Shown: one piece after another, positions 1 to 11,700 of the stretch
Layout: the number at the start of each line of letters is the position of its first letter
How positions within the stretch are numbered: position 1 is the stretch's first letter
From: Collodictyon triciliatum
Taxonomy: Eukaryota > CRuMs
Direction of reading: 5' to 3'
NCBI GenBank assembly: GCA_043381765.1
Contig: JBHJMP010001275.1
Location: 1-22,728 of the forward strand
Length of the DNA: 22,728 nucleotides
Made by a program: the position numbers and the translations under genes
Notes under the pieces: model-generated
Databases searched by the model: none
Seen by the model: only the letters and a program-made list of their open reading frames with translations
What the model was told of the DNA's origin: nothing

Positions 1-60
1 AAAAAAATAAACAAAAAAAATAAACAAAAAAAAATAAACAAAAAAAATAAACAAATAAAC
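1..60. repeat. A-rich tandem repeat, unit A(7-9)TAAAC
   Basis: About five copies of a 12-14 nt unit made of an A run followed by TAAAC; the copies differ only in A-run length. It is low-complexity DNA with no coding content. Confidence 0.9.
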
Positions 61-63
61 TTG

Positions 64-89
64 TAATAATAATAATAATAATAATAATA

Positions 90-152
<63 letters not shown>
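64..152. repeat. (TAA)n microsatellite
   Basis: About 29 TAA triplets with one TAG interruption. It lies next to the A-rich repeat and upstream of an assembly gap. No function is inferred. Confidence 0.95.
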
Positions 153-153
<1 letters not shown>

Positions 154-692
154 GAAACAGTCTGGCAACCGAGAGTCTCTGGGCTTCCATGATAGCAGAC
201 TATGGGTGCAGAATCAAAGCAGATCGTTGTAGGCTTTCGCCCAGCGCTTCGATGTTCCGATCGGTTCCGTTNNNNNNNNNNNNNNNNNNNNNNNNNNNNN
301 NNNNNNNNNNNNNNNNNNNNNNNNNNNNNNNNNNNNNNNNNNNNNNNNNNNNNNNNNNNNNNNNNNNNNNNNNNNNNNNNNNNNNNNNNNNNNNNNNNNN
401 NNNNNNNNNNNNNNNNNNNNNNNNNNNNNNNNNNNNNNNNNNNNNNNNNNNNNNNNNNNNNNNNNNNNNNNNNNNNNNNNNNNNNNNNNNNNNNNNNNNN
501 NNNNNNNNNNNNNNNNNNNNNNNNNNNNNNNNNNNNNNNNNNNNNNNNNNNNNNNNNNNNNNNNNNNNNNNNNNNNNNNNNNNNNNNNNNNNNNNNNNNN
601 NNNNNNNNNNNNNNNNNNNNNNNNNNNNNNNNNNNNNNNNNNNNNNNNNNNNNNNNNNNNNNNNNNNNNNNNNNNNNNNNNNNNNNNNNNNN
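153..692. other. Short unique sequence, then assembly gap
   Basis: Positions 153-271 are unique, more GC-balanced sequence in which I see no gene. Positions 272-692 are N. Reading frames drawn through the N run are meaningless. The true length of the gap is unknown because repeats flank it on both sides. Confidence 0.95.
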
Positions 693-782
693 AAAACCAA
701 AAACCAAAAACCAAAAACCAAAAACCAAAAACCAAAAACCAAAAAACCAAAAACCAAAAAACCAAAAACCAAAAACCAAAAA
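693..782. repeat. Telomere-like (CCAAAAA)n array
   Basis: About a dozen head-to-tail copies of a 7-nt unit, five A then CC (GGTTTTT on the other strand), with two copies carrying six A. The left end runs into the assembly gap, so the full length is not known. The array stops 3 nt before the ATG at 786, so it fills the visible upstream region of the WD40 gene. It resembles a telomere motif in base composition, but the sequence to its right is an ordinary gene. It is therefore an internal repeat, not a chromosome end in this orientation. Confidence 0.85.
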
Positions 783-785
783 TAA

Positions 786-3700
786 ATGAGCAAGACTTTT
801 AAAATGCAGAAATTATGCGAGGTGTCCCCTATTTTTTTTTTTACCTCTAATATCTCTATTTCTCTTTCATATATTATTCTACTCATTCCTTACAAAATAA
901 TTACTCATAACCAGTATACCACGAGGATTTTGTCCAGTTCGAATGTACATTCATCGACGAAAGTGGGACTGAAGATATACGCCTTTTACTATTGAGTCCA
1001 AATGTCACACAGCGAGAACTTGTGATATCCGTCGCCAGATGCTATAAGGTCTCCCAAGAAATCCTCATGTCCACATTTCTCCCAAAGACACCATTGATAC
1101 CACTTTATTCCTGATATTTTGTAGGCAGGTATTAATTTGTCTTTGTAAACTATGTAATAGAGAAAGATGATGGTTAAATCCATGGCATCCTCGAACGATG
1201 ACGATTTGGAGGCGTATATTGACAAAAATTCAGAAGTCAGGGAACTCATCAATCAGAGAGATGGTGATTTTTATAAATGAAAAGTCTAAAAAATACATGA
1301 TCCATTGCTTTAACTTTACTCCAAGAATTTTAATAGCCCGGCGATCATTTTTTTCTGTAGAATACAGAAGAGTTAAGCTGCTTCTAGCACCTGCAAAACC
1401 TGAACTGTTGGAAGTTGCCGGTATTAATCCCTTCGAATATTGACACATTGGAAAACCTACACTTTCGATGGTTATCTCGATTGATTGTACTACTACATTC
1501 CAATAGAGTACATATTACGCTTGATTCTATATAACTCATTTCTCTCCTTGTAAAGGACTTCTTAATGTTCCAATGTCATCTGTTGCGAATCAGAGGAGGG
1601 CTCATACAAAGGCAATCACGTGCGATTTCATACATCCATGTAGAATTTGTATTCATGATTTTTTCAAAATCTCCTCCCAACATATTTTTCTCTTCAACAA
1701 ATAAATTAAATTTCATGAATAGCTCCATGGTGTTGTGGGACGAAATATTATTCACTTCTTCGGATGACTACACAATCCGAGGATGGAATAAACATGTTAT
1801 TTTCACTTGTGAACTATTTCAGTGATATGTGTCCCTCAAGCCAATCCTCTTGTACTACTGTTCAAATTCAAATATGATGACAAAATGTAGAATGGAGTTT
1901 GCACAAAGGTTTACGAGGGCCACTCAGATAAGATAACCCAGCTCATTTTGCAAAAGTATACATTCTAACTTGTCTCATTTTTATTTTAATTTTTTAAATC
2001 GATACTGTTTCATATCCTTTGTTTTTATTGGTGTTATCTTAAAAAATTCTGCCACTTGTCCTTTTCTATATCTGAAGGCATCCAACCAGGGAGCAACACA
2101 TGTATCTGTGCTCTTGTGGGCGAGATAACAGCGTTCGTATTTGGGACATAGAGGTTTTTTTTCCCCATAAAACAACAAACATAACTTGGTTGTTATAAAA
2201 TGTTGTGATGTGCTCGAAACATTTCTTGTTATCTCTTTCCTTTTATACCATGATTTAATTCATGCGACCCCAATTTTTTCCTTCGAGAAAGTTTCGGTGT
2301 ATCTTAGTTTTTCATTACTCGACCTAATCGACTTGTACTATCGGCTATGTTATCTTTTTTTATCCTGACGATATTGACTGTAAATCACATTACTAAAATG
2401 TATAATAAACTTCTATCGACAGTCAGAAGAATGCATTCGGACGTTCAAAATTCATCAGGACATCGTGACTCAGCTTATATCTGTGGGTGATCGGTTTGTC
2501 TGTAGTTGTGGTCTCGATAACAAGGTCATCATATGGGATGTGAGTGTATTCTTCTTTATTCTTGATTAGAAGGAATATTTCACAATACCATCGCCTAAAA
2601 GCGGGGTTGTCCAAGTCAAGTAACTGCAAGCCAAAGAAATATCCTAATTTTGAAAATTATTTGATCTCAACAGATTTGTGAGCTTAGAGAAATAGCAGTA
2701 TTTGAAAACTATGAATATCCAGTAACCGCGCTGATATATATTGAAAAGTGCAACGCACTCTTTACCGGTGGGATGGATGGCGTCATTTTGCGCTATGACC
2801 TGGTACGGGATTCGCCTCTTTAAATCACAGATGGAAATATTTTAAAAATTTATTGAAATAACATTTATATAAAAGCCCTTATATTTTTATAGATTCTCAA
2901 TATGAAATGAAGGGTAGGTGTCTTCAAACTACCAACATTCCTTAAAAATAATATAGCCAAAAAATGTATTCACTACATAGGATCAAATTGAGGAACTTGG
3001 GTCAGACTTGCAACCGATTCTTATGTCTGGTAAGCTACGAAGCATCTTAGCGACATCATTCACTATTTTGAACGTGTTATATATTTGACTTCGTTTATTG
3101 GATAGTAGGATGCTATCCAAATCCTTTAAACGAGTCCAACTAGATATCTGTTGAAAACTTCCATGTTTTAATGATTGTTTTCTCCTCAAGGGGTGTACTC
3201 TCATCACGGTGCTGTTTCCTGCTTCGGCACATTCCAGAAAGTCCTCTACAGCGGCTCTAATGATCGATCTATAATTTCTTGGGACCTGGTAAAGTTTTCA
3301 ATATATATACGACCCTACATTATGGTTTCAAATGAACGAAGAGGTCCCTCAAGCAAAGATTTAGAAAAATGGACGCTTTCCGAGATTAGTCTCATGAAGT
3401 TCGCTGAGAATATTTCGATAAAACAACAACACTTCATTACTGCCTTCTTTGGAAAATAGGTCACAAACACATCGGTTCGTATCCTCAAACACAAATCCAG
3501 CCACGACCGTTTCATTACAAACATCATTCCTGTTCCACCTGGAGATTACATAATCACAGCTGGAACTGATGGACATGTCATTCTCTGGGAAAGTCGAGTA
3601 TGAAGCAACTATCTACCCTCCTTGTTTTATTTTTAGAAGAAAAAAAGAAAGTCGTTGAATTTCTTAATACATAGTGGTAAAAATCTTAGTATGATTTGAA

Positions 3701-6700
3701 ATCAACACAGCTACAAGTGACGCTCTTTGCTTAAAATAGACTGGAAAGATAATAAGAAAACTTGGAAGACATGTCGCCGAAGTGGACTTTGATTCATTAA
3801 AACCTATGGTAGATTCGATATCTACTTTTAGTATTACCATTATTGTTGATACCATTCATTTATTATTGATGCTCTTTTAACTACTGCTTTCAACCATAAA
3901 CACCTCTTTTTACAAATGCTTGCTCATCGTTTCTGATCATCGGGTATTATGCCGCTGAATTTTAGCTTTAACTCAGCCTATGACATTCAAACAAATATGT
4001 TGTAGGGGTTCATTCTTCTACAGAAGGACACCATGATTTACAGCGGGGAACGAATTCTCCCACCTGCAATTGCAAAAATGAAAGGCTGCAACCCTATCGA
4101 ATTCGTGACTTACGTCTTTGATATGAATGTAAAATTTCACATATGTGCTGGTCAATATATGGCTTTTGTGATTCATGGATGAGTATAGATGGCTCATACC
4201 TAGGGATTTGTAGGATTCATCGTTATTCATGTGTATGAATCCTGTCTAAAATCCATACTTATAATGTAAAGAAACTACTGGAGCCTTCTATTTCTACAAA
4301 ATTAAGCTGCACTCATATTTTACAAGGCCATTTCGACCCGATAAATTGCGGGGTAATAGAAAGATATACATCCTGTCTCTCTCACTTTTTGATGATTTTA
4401 TTTATCGCTCAATATGTTCATACTTTTAACAGCTCATTGACTACGAGAGAAAGATGGTTTATACGGCTGGCGCTGATAGTCACATTAGATCGTTTAGACT
4501 TGTCAAAAAAGACTTTTTCAATTGCTCGTCAAAAGAGAAAAAGGTACTGGCTACCTGTCAAATCAAACAAAATACAAACTTTTTTAAATAAAAAACGCAT
4601 GTGAATTCGTGTATTAGAAAAATAGCACATCTACAAAAAGAAAAAAAAGGAATTAAATCATTAAAAAGTATTTTACGATTTGGTTAATTAGAAAAGATCC
4701 ACATCTTCTCTTCATATCTATGCATCCGTTGGTGACCGACTCAAGTACGAACTTATGCCGAAGTGGATGGCCCCACTAAATCTATTGCTTCTGTTCATTG
4801 ACTTTTTTCGTAAGTTGAAGTTTTTTACCTTTGGTCGTCCAACACTTTGATATATTTCTTCTTTTCTTTAATTTCTTTCTTTCTTTCTTTTTTTTTTTTT
4901 GATCTATATTTACACGCACAATTGTTTATGTGTAACCTTAAATAAAAAAAAAACTACCTGAAAACGCAGAGATGGTCACATACCCCTTCTCGTTGCCGAG
5001 CCAGGATGAACAACAAGGAAGCTCGGATACTAAAGACAGCTCATCTTCCTCCAGCATTCTTCAACTGACAAACTTTGTATTCAATGTAAACAGAAGAAGC
5101 ATAGCTACATGTGACAGATGATTACATACTCATTATTTATAATCTGTATCCAAAGACCAAATCACTCTTTTGCATTTAGCAAAGAGAAGGTAACTGCAGT
5201 GAAATGAAAAATGTTTTTTTTTTATAAAGATACAAGCACGTTAATACAGACTATCTTTGATATATGACACAGAACGAATGGGAGATGCTTTTCTGGCTCA
5301 TATGTTCTGTGTTTATTCCTACACTTTTGCTTTTATTCCGTCATGCACAGGATATCAACTACCAGAACACGCGCTTCTCTAACATAGGTTTTATTACTGA
5401 TAAAAAAAAACTTACGCACAATATCTTCGTTTCGAAGGAATCATCCAAATACCACATAAATGTGTATAGTGCATTCAACCGATTCATTCTTGAAAAATTA
5501 CAGCAAGAACACCGAACCCTTGGGCCAATTTATGGACTTTGATTGTAGTTTATTTGATTTTGGCTGGTGGCTCTATGTTTGTTCCTGTTACAAGGAAGCT
5601 GTTTCAAGGTATGTGTGTTTCATTCATATTAGAACCCTTGCCCATTCTGTTTCTTTCTCACTGGCCCTTTTAAATAATTGGTTTGTAGCTATACTTTCCA
5701 TTTGCAAATCGACCTGATGAAAGATAAAGAAAAGAAGAAAAAACGAAAACGGACTATATGGCCATATCATTTCAAATAAATAACTCAATCTATTCGACAG
5801 TATACAACTGCAGTCTAGTCGTACCAGTCGTTTTTCAGGAGTGTCGTAACATAAAGCACCTGCTTTACATGGTCGTGGCCACTGTCGCAAGTTTATCTTA
5901 CATTATGTGCATCATAAGACTTGCCGGTGTCGAGGGTGATTTGTCGCGAATCAATCTAATCGAATTCCAACAACGCATGCAAGGATACAGGATAAAGTTT
6001 GTTCTCGATAACATCTTACTACATTTTTTTTGAATTTACAATTTGAAATAGTTTTACTACCTACTTGAGAGTTTTTTCCCCTTCATCAGAATCAGAGCAG
6101 TTGTAACTTTTGGGGCTAAATCCATTCAAAAATCAAATGGATAAACTGAAAACCTTTTTTTTTTTTGTCTCATATCCGACATATGTGCATAGAACCGCTA
6201 ACAGCAACTTTTTTGCCGAGTTTTGGGACCGCTGGGTCGATTGGTCTGATGATATCCCTTCACGCTCTCGAATTCACTTTATGTCCAAGAGTCAGTTTCT
6301 CCTCGATCAAACGTAAATGAATTATCTCACACTGACGAATGACAAAATCGTATACATGTATAAACTTTGTTTCTCTGAAATAGAACACTCGCATTACTGT
6401 TAACATTAGTATTGCCCGTGTTAATATATTATTATTATTATTATTATTATTATGATTATTATTATTATTATTATTATGATTATTATTATTATTATGATTT
6501 GGAGATGAAGTTTAAGTAGCCCGATAAATTATTCGCCTTCATTTATTTACTCGTTCAATACCACGACACAGATATGTATTCATGAAGGCAGCACTTGTTT
6601 TTATATCTGTTTACTTCTACAACTCAATCCAAACTGTTGTGTTCTTCCTTTTGATGACGAATGTATTCATCATGGTCGCAATTCTTCGAAGTCCCCCTTA

Positions 6701-7757
6701 CTACTCAAAAACGGTCTCTGCCTTCGTAAGTCAAAATGGCATAATTCTTTTGTCACCTCTGCTACGACTAGAAGTTCATAGCATTTTTTTTTTTATAAAA
6801 AACAAATTCAAATTCAAATACATATGCACAGATTCTTTTTTTTTTTAGTCAGCTATTACTATTCCTCTTCTTAACCTACTAAATAAATGAGAGTTGCCTC
6901 CACACACATGCAGCTCCATACTTACGCATGAGTTTATGTCATAACACACCGCCAGAGATTCTCCATGGTTTGCTGCATCTGCCTCGCATTCTCTGAGATC
7001 ATCATATTCAAAATAGTGGGCATAGAGTCGATGCTCTACTGGGCTCTTTTCATCGGGGGCCTCTGCCCCATGGCTCTGGTTTCATACCAGATCACATGTG
7101 AGTGTTTGCACATATCCACACATCCCACCCACTCAAAACATCGCCCGTATCGCAGACTAAATGCAAACACCCCCGATGCCAGTCTACTACTACACCATGA
7201 AATCGCAGCAGGCCGTGGCGCAGCTTGACATTCTTGACGTCGAGCACACAAGCCCCAAGGGATATCGGCCAGCGAGCGGCAAACACCTGGACAGACCCCA
7301 GGCCGAGAAGGCTGACTCCGAACTACCCGCCGAGTCTGCACCCAACAGAAACCAACCCGAATCGCAGCACCATCCAGCAGCAAGCACCGAAAAAGACGAT
7401 GGTGGCTACAAACACAGCCATAATAATAATAATGATGATGATGATGATAATGATGATGATGATGATGCCGCTGCACCGTCGTCCTTCTCCGCAGCCTCCA
7501 TCCAGCAGAAGAGCGCGTATGCAGAGTCCTCCAGCGCAGCCGCCATGTCTCCAACCACAGCCGCCTTCGAAGCACACGCCACTCCGCCGCAGAAAGTGAT
7601 GCAGATAAGAAACCCGCCAAACTTGGGGCCTGTCAAAACGCGGTTGCCACACGCAGGCGTTCTTCCGGCAGCCCCGCCAAAGCCCGGCACGCGCGTTCTC
7701 CCCCCGATAGCCTCCTCCAGAGTCGCCCCAAGTCCGCCGCCTGCAAAGGACGCTTAG
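786..7757 (+). CDS. WD40-propeller / seven-helix membrane fusion protein
   Basis: Proposed exons: 786-821, 938-1048, 1161-1263, 1361-1420, 1556-1619, 1723-1795, 1891-1955, 2090-2153, 2423-2539, 2674-2802, 2981-3029, 3191-3288, 3460-3597, 3740-3808, 4006-4128, 4272-4352, 4433-4543, 4692-4809, 4970-5085, 5273-5387, 5504-5608, 5801-5996, 6090-about 6140, 6193-6312, 6572-6725, 6956-7097, 7183-7757; about 1060 aa. Exons 5-17 encode about eight WD40 blades, seen in motifs such as SSDDYTIRGWN, CGRDNSVRIWD, CGLDNKVIIWD, GTDGHVILWE and LQGHFDPINCG. Exons 18-26 encode about seven hydrophobic helices, for example WMAPLNLLLLFIDFF and FWLICSVFIPTLLLLF. The last exon is a hydrophilic tail rich in Asn/Asp, Ala and Pro. 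WD40 propellers are protein-binding platforms. The fusion suggests a membrane receptor or scaffold with a cytosolic propeller (inference). The 6140/6193 junction lacks a GT donor. Single exons could be off by a few codons. Confidence 0.82.
6424..6500. repeat. (ATT)n microsatellite in an intron
   Basis: ATT triplets broken by ATG/ATT variants, inside the 6313-6571 intron of the WD40-membrane gene. They explain why this intron is longer than most. Confidence 0.9.
7421..7466 (+). repeat. (AAT)n/(GAT)n tract encoding Asn/Asp
   Basis: Triplet repeat inside the last exon of the WD40-membrane gene. In the coding frame it gives runs of Asn and then Asp, an acidic low-complexity stretch in the cytosolic tail. 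Being a multiple of three, it can change length without shifting frame. Confidence 0.9.
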
Positions 7758-8771
7758 CGATGTCTTGCCTGCCCCTTTGGCGCTTCCCTTCCGCTTCCGC
7801 TTGCTTGCTTGCCGCGGTTTGTGTCTTGAGAACTCTGCACAGCCTCCAAAGCGCGCAGTCCAAACACAAAACACAGGAAACGCAAGAAACAAGGATCCGT
7901 GCAAGAAAAAGACAAGGGAAGAGAAAAGAGTAGTATTATTGCATTATAAAGCGACTCGCAACTTGTCAGGAAGCCACGCGCTTTGCCGGAAACCCCGAGT
8001 CTCTGGGATAATGGAGTCAAAGGGCGCTGTGCTGATCTCTGGGCGCTTGTTTTTACTCTCGATTTTTTCTTTCTGTCTTTTGTTTTCTTTGGAGCAGGAT
8101 CCCTCTCTGGCTGACTTCCTTGCGCTGCGTTTGCATCGAAGCATCGAAGTAAAAAAGAAAAAAAAGAAAGAAAGGAAGGAGGGAAGAAAGAGTCGCTCGC
8201 ACAATAGTGCAATGGCCGTGATCGCCGCTCCGTCGCTTCTTCCATTCTTGTGCGGGGCTGCTTTGATCGTCGCTGGCGTCTTCGTGCCGCTCTTCCGGCT
8301 CTACAAGAACAGGCATCCAGAGACAAAGCAGACGTGATCTGCCTCCACTTTTCTTCTTCGGCCTTTCCCTCAGTTCGTTTGCGCGGTTGTACTCCCTCCC
8401 TCTCAAAGACATGGCTCTCCTCACACGCCCGCAACCTTTCTCTGATAATACACCGCCAAGATATCTGCATCGAAAAACAGCTGCAATGGCTTTCATTCGA
8501 AGGAGAATGGTCGAAGCCTGTGGAGGATTTAGGGAAGAAAAAAAGGCGATTGAAAGCAAAAAGCACAACTTGTCAGGTGAAGAAGGCCACCACTTCCAAT
8601 TGTACGAGGCGGCGTAGAGGCAGTAGAAAATAAGAGAAAAAAAAAGGAGGGAATAGAGAAGAGAGCAAGAATGAAAGGAAAGAGTTGCTGCTTGGAGCGA
8701 AACATGAAACACACGGAGCAAAAGTCCGCCAGAGCTCGTTGCCGTCTGCTTGATGCTCCCCCCAGACATTC
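7758..8771. other. GC-richer intergenic stretch between converging genes
   Basis: About 1 kb between the stop codons of the plus-strand WD40-membrane gene and the minus-strand cyclase-like gene. It is visibly richer in G and C than the introns around it and holds purine-rich runs (about 8148-8190 and 8630-8670). Several overlapping open frames on both strands lack recognisable motifs. Apart from the possible small gene at 8212-8617, I see no supported gene. Confidence 0.7.
8212..8617 (+). CDS. Possible small membrane-anchored protein, two exons
   Basis: I do not recognise this. An ATG at 8212 has G at -3 and G at +4. It opens 41 codons that start with a strong hydrophobic helix (LLPFLCGAALIVAGVFVPL) followed by a basic segment and a stop at 8335. 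A GT at 8334 and an AG at 8373 after a pyrimidine tract could splice it (exons 8212-8333 and 8374-8617, phases agreeing). This gives about 121 aa ending at TAG 8615-8617. The implied intron is only 40 nt, shorter than any other here, which counts against it. The region is GC-richer, so long open frames arise by chance in several frames. The alternative is untranslated sequence between two converging genes. Confidence 0.28.
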
Positions 8772-11700
8772 CTATTCGCCCTGCTCTTCCATCCACTCGA
8801 CATTCTTGCTGAACATCATCCACACGTCTGTCTGCTCCACCACACGGTATAAACTCACCGCCCTTTTCATCATGATTTCTGCCTGTTCGCACTCTTCAGC
8901 CTTAAAGCCTCTCAAACGTTGCATATCTCGTACAATCGCTTCAGTGGCCTAATCAAGAGTGAAGCGAAGCTCAGCTCACACATGCCTACGTTCAATCCAT
9001 AGACGCTTTCGCTTTGGTTTTGTGCGAGCGTGTGATATTAATTATAATAAAATAAAATAAAAAACAGTCCAAAATGACTGGTTTTAGCATCTCTTCAAAG
9101 AGCCTCAACCAAACTCACATGAATAATGCCGCTTCTCACTCTCCTCGATACGGCAAGCGTAGTGCAAACTAAGTCCACACCAAAACAAAAAAAAATGTAT
9201 TATAGTCGTACCCAAGTATTCGACTTTTTTCTTCATTAACTCATATTCGATTCATTCGAATAAAGGAAAAAAATTCATATTTGATTCATACTATATATAC
9301 ATGACTTTTAAATCAGTGGGATATATAATCACATACCTGCATCTCCAAAGCAATCATACATAAACTCATGATTTCCTGTATTCAATACATGAAACCGTTG
9401 CTCAGCCAGCCATAGATAATTACATACAGCCCACAAAGAAGCGAAGACATAAATAAGTAGCTGACTTCTTACCTATCAATCCGTAAACCAGATTTCCTTT
9501 GTCGATGCATATCCCGGCTTGGACGCCATTGTTTGATTCAAGGCGGCTCATAAGATTGAAGAAATTCACAACCTTTAAATCGAATATCGTCAGATTCCCT
9601 GCGAGAACCATTCGATTGCATTCACTATGTGAGCTTATGAAGAAATATTCTATTTCAAGCAGCTACTACTTGAAATCCGAACTGCAGTGCTTGCTCCAAA
9701 AGCTTTGTGGTCTTCTCTAGACTTTTGTTTGAGTCGATGGCTTTCGGGATGACCTAAACGATTCAATTGCTAAGTAAATGCAAAAACAATGACATACTGC
9801 GGTCGATTCTATACACTTTGAAGGTATTCCAGCCATAGTGATGTAAAGGGATGCTTACAACCACATGGCTTGAAGACGCTTTGACCACCTCCATGCGAAG
9901 CGATTTCGCCAGACCCTCGATAGCCCTGACCGTATCTGTTGTGTATATGTGTGTTTGTTTGGAAAGATAGACGCGTCTCACAAGTCACGCACAAATCCAA
10001 ATATCCTGACCTGATACTCTCACGAAATCTGACCCGGTAGTATCCACCTCTTTTGCAAACAGATATCGTATGTGAATGGTAACGATGACCGAGTCTTGGA
10101 TAAAAGAATTTGAGGAGAAGCGGTTGCCCCTGAGATTTTCAAGCATTTGGTCGTTCAAAGCTGAGAGAAGCACCTTCTCATTTGTCTCGTTTTCATCAAC
10201 GAGCTCGTCAATGCCCTTAAATGTGTAGATATGACAAAAAAGGAAGAATAAATTCATGTGATGGATGAAATTCTTGATTTATATTGGGTGAGTGCTTCAT
10301 GTAAATGAACGGCATGAAAGTAGAAGAGGTTCAACATTCAAATATATAATGGGTACCTTGTTCAGATGGTTTGTATCTAGATATTCTTTCCTCGTATTTA
10401 AATCTCGGGATATTGAGAGAGAATAGAATATAAAAAACGGTATCGCTGACCAATTCACTATAGAAACCCCTCTCTGATTTTGAGCGATGCTAGAGAATTA
10501 ACAATCAGCACCACAATATATAATTTATCAAAAGGATTCTAAAGTACTTACCCCATTTTCGCATTATAATGAAATACTAAAAACATCCAGGATGATAGCC
10601 ATACAAATATTTGCATTAAAATAGGACATGTTGAGACTGACAAGGATGAAACAAAATAGAAGCCGATTTGGTATATCTCTGAGAATAGGAACCCTGATTT
10701 ATACCAATTTAAATGACAACCAAGACCGTAATCTCCATAGACCAGCAGCAAGCGACTCAAAGAGAAGGTTCCATACACCATCCCAACAATCAATGGTATG
10801 TCCCAAATATTCACCATCTTGTAGATGTAGCTCTCCGATGATTCCCAAAAGTAAAATGCTCCCGACAAGCACACTACAACAGGAAGACTCACAAAATATC
10901 GCACAAAAAATATCGGACTTGTTGCTACGTCCAAGTCTTGGCATTCCTCCTCCAAAATACAATAGTCGATATATCCATAGCAAATCAACGATAAAATCAC
11001 AGACAATAGCTGTATCCTGGTGCGTGTCATCATTCAATAATGAGCTTACTTTTCCTTCAAAATACCGACCAAGCTCTGTCCAATATGATAATCTAATAAC
11101 CATGTCAGTATATTTATCATAACTGATATTTACTCACATCGTGGTTTTCCTGTTTCTCTTCGTCTGCAAGCTTCTCTGGAAATCCTCTTCCTCCTCTTTT
11201 CTCACGAATCGCAGGTCTCCAAACGTCCCAAACAATCCTCTTGTTTGACGAGCGAGCTTGTATGGATTTGCAGACTCTACATCCTGTAAATAGAGACACT
11301 GTCACTGCAATATTTTGTTCTGCGCAGGGGTTATCAAACCATATTTCCTCATTCTATCGTTAGTCTCACAAGGCACCTACCACCTGGCTATCTTTTGTCC
11401 CCAGTGTTTGTGCCGTGTCTTCAAACTCCTTATGAATGCTTCGGCCCAGTGCATGCTGGACAGGATTTCCCTGAATACCTATTTGACTGGCGTACTTGAG
11501 CATCCACCTTTGTTTCGGCTGCACATTTGACGTGAAGTGCACCTTCTCGAATGAGCAAATGTCGCTCTATATCGCCGGACGAAAAGATAAAGATATCATA
11601 TGATGTGAATATATTTGCAAAGAAGGTTACAAATGGCTGAAATGATGTTTTGAGGGTCTCTTTGAGCGATGTGGATGTCTTTTCACTCCCAAAATCGCTC

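Noticed and set aside
4544-4591. End of the WD40 gene at the TAA at 4589-4591, making two separate genes
   Set aside because: A GT donor at 4544 joins in phase to the exon at 4692, which starts the membrane half; no ATG-led start suits a separate second gene.
5086-5272. Possible 10-nt microexon with good splice sites near 5180
   Set aside because: Including it breaks the phase between two well-supported exons of the WD40-membrane gene.
7754-8892. Long overlapping open frames on the minus strand (up to 279 codons)
   Set aside because: They overlap each other in different frames, are low in complexity, and overlap the well-supported last cyclase-like exon in the wrong frame. They are explained by local GC content.
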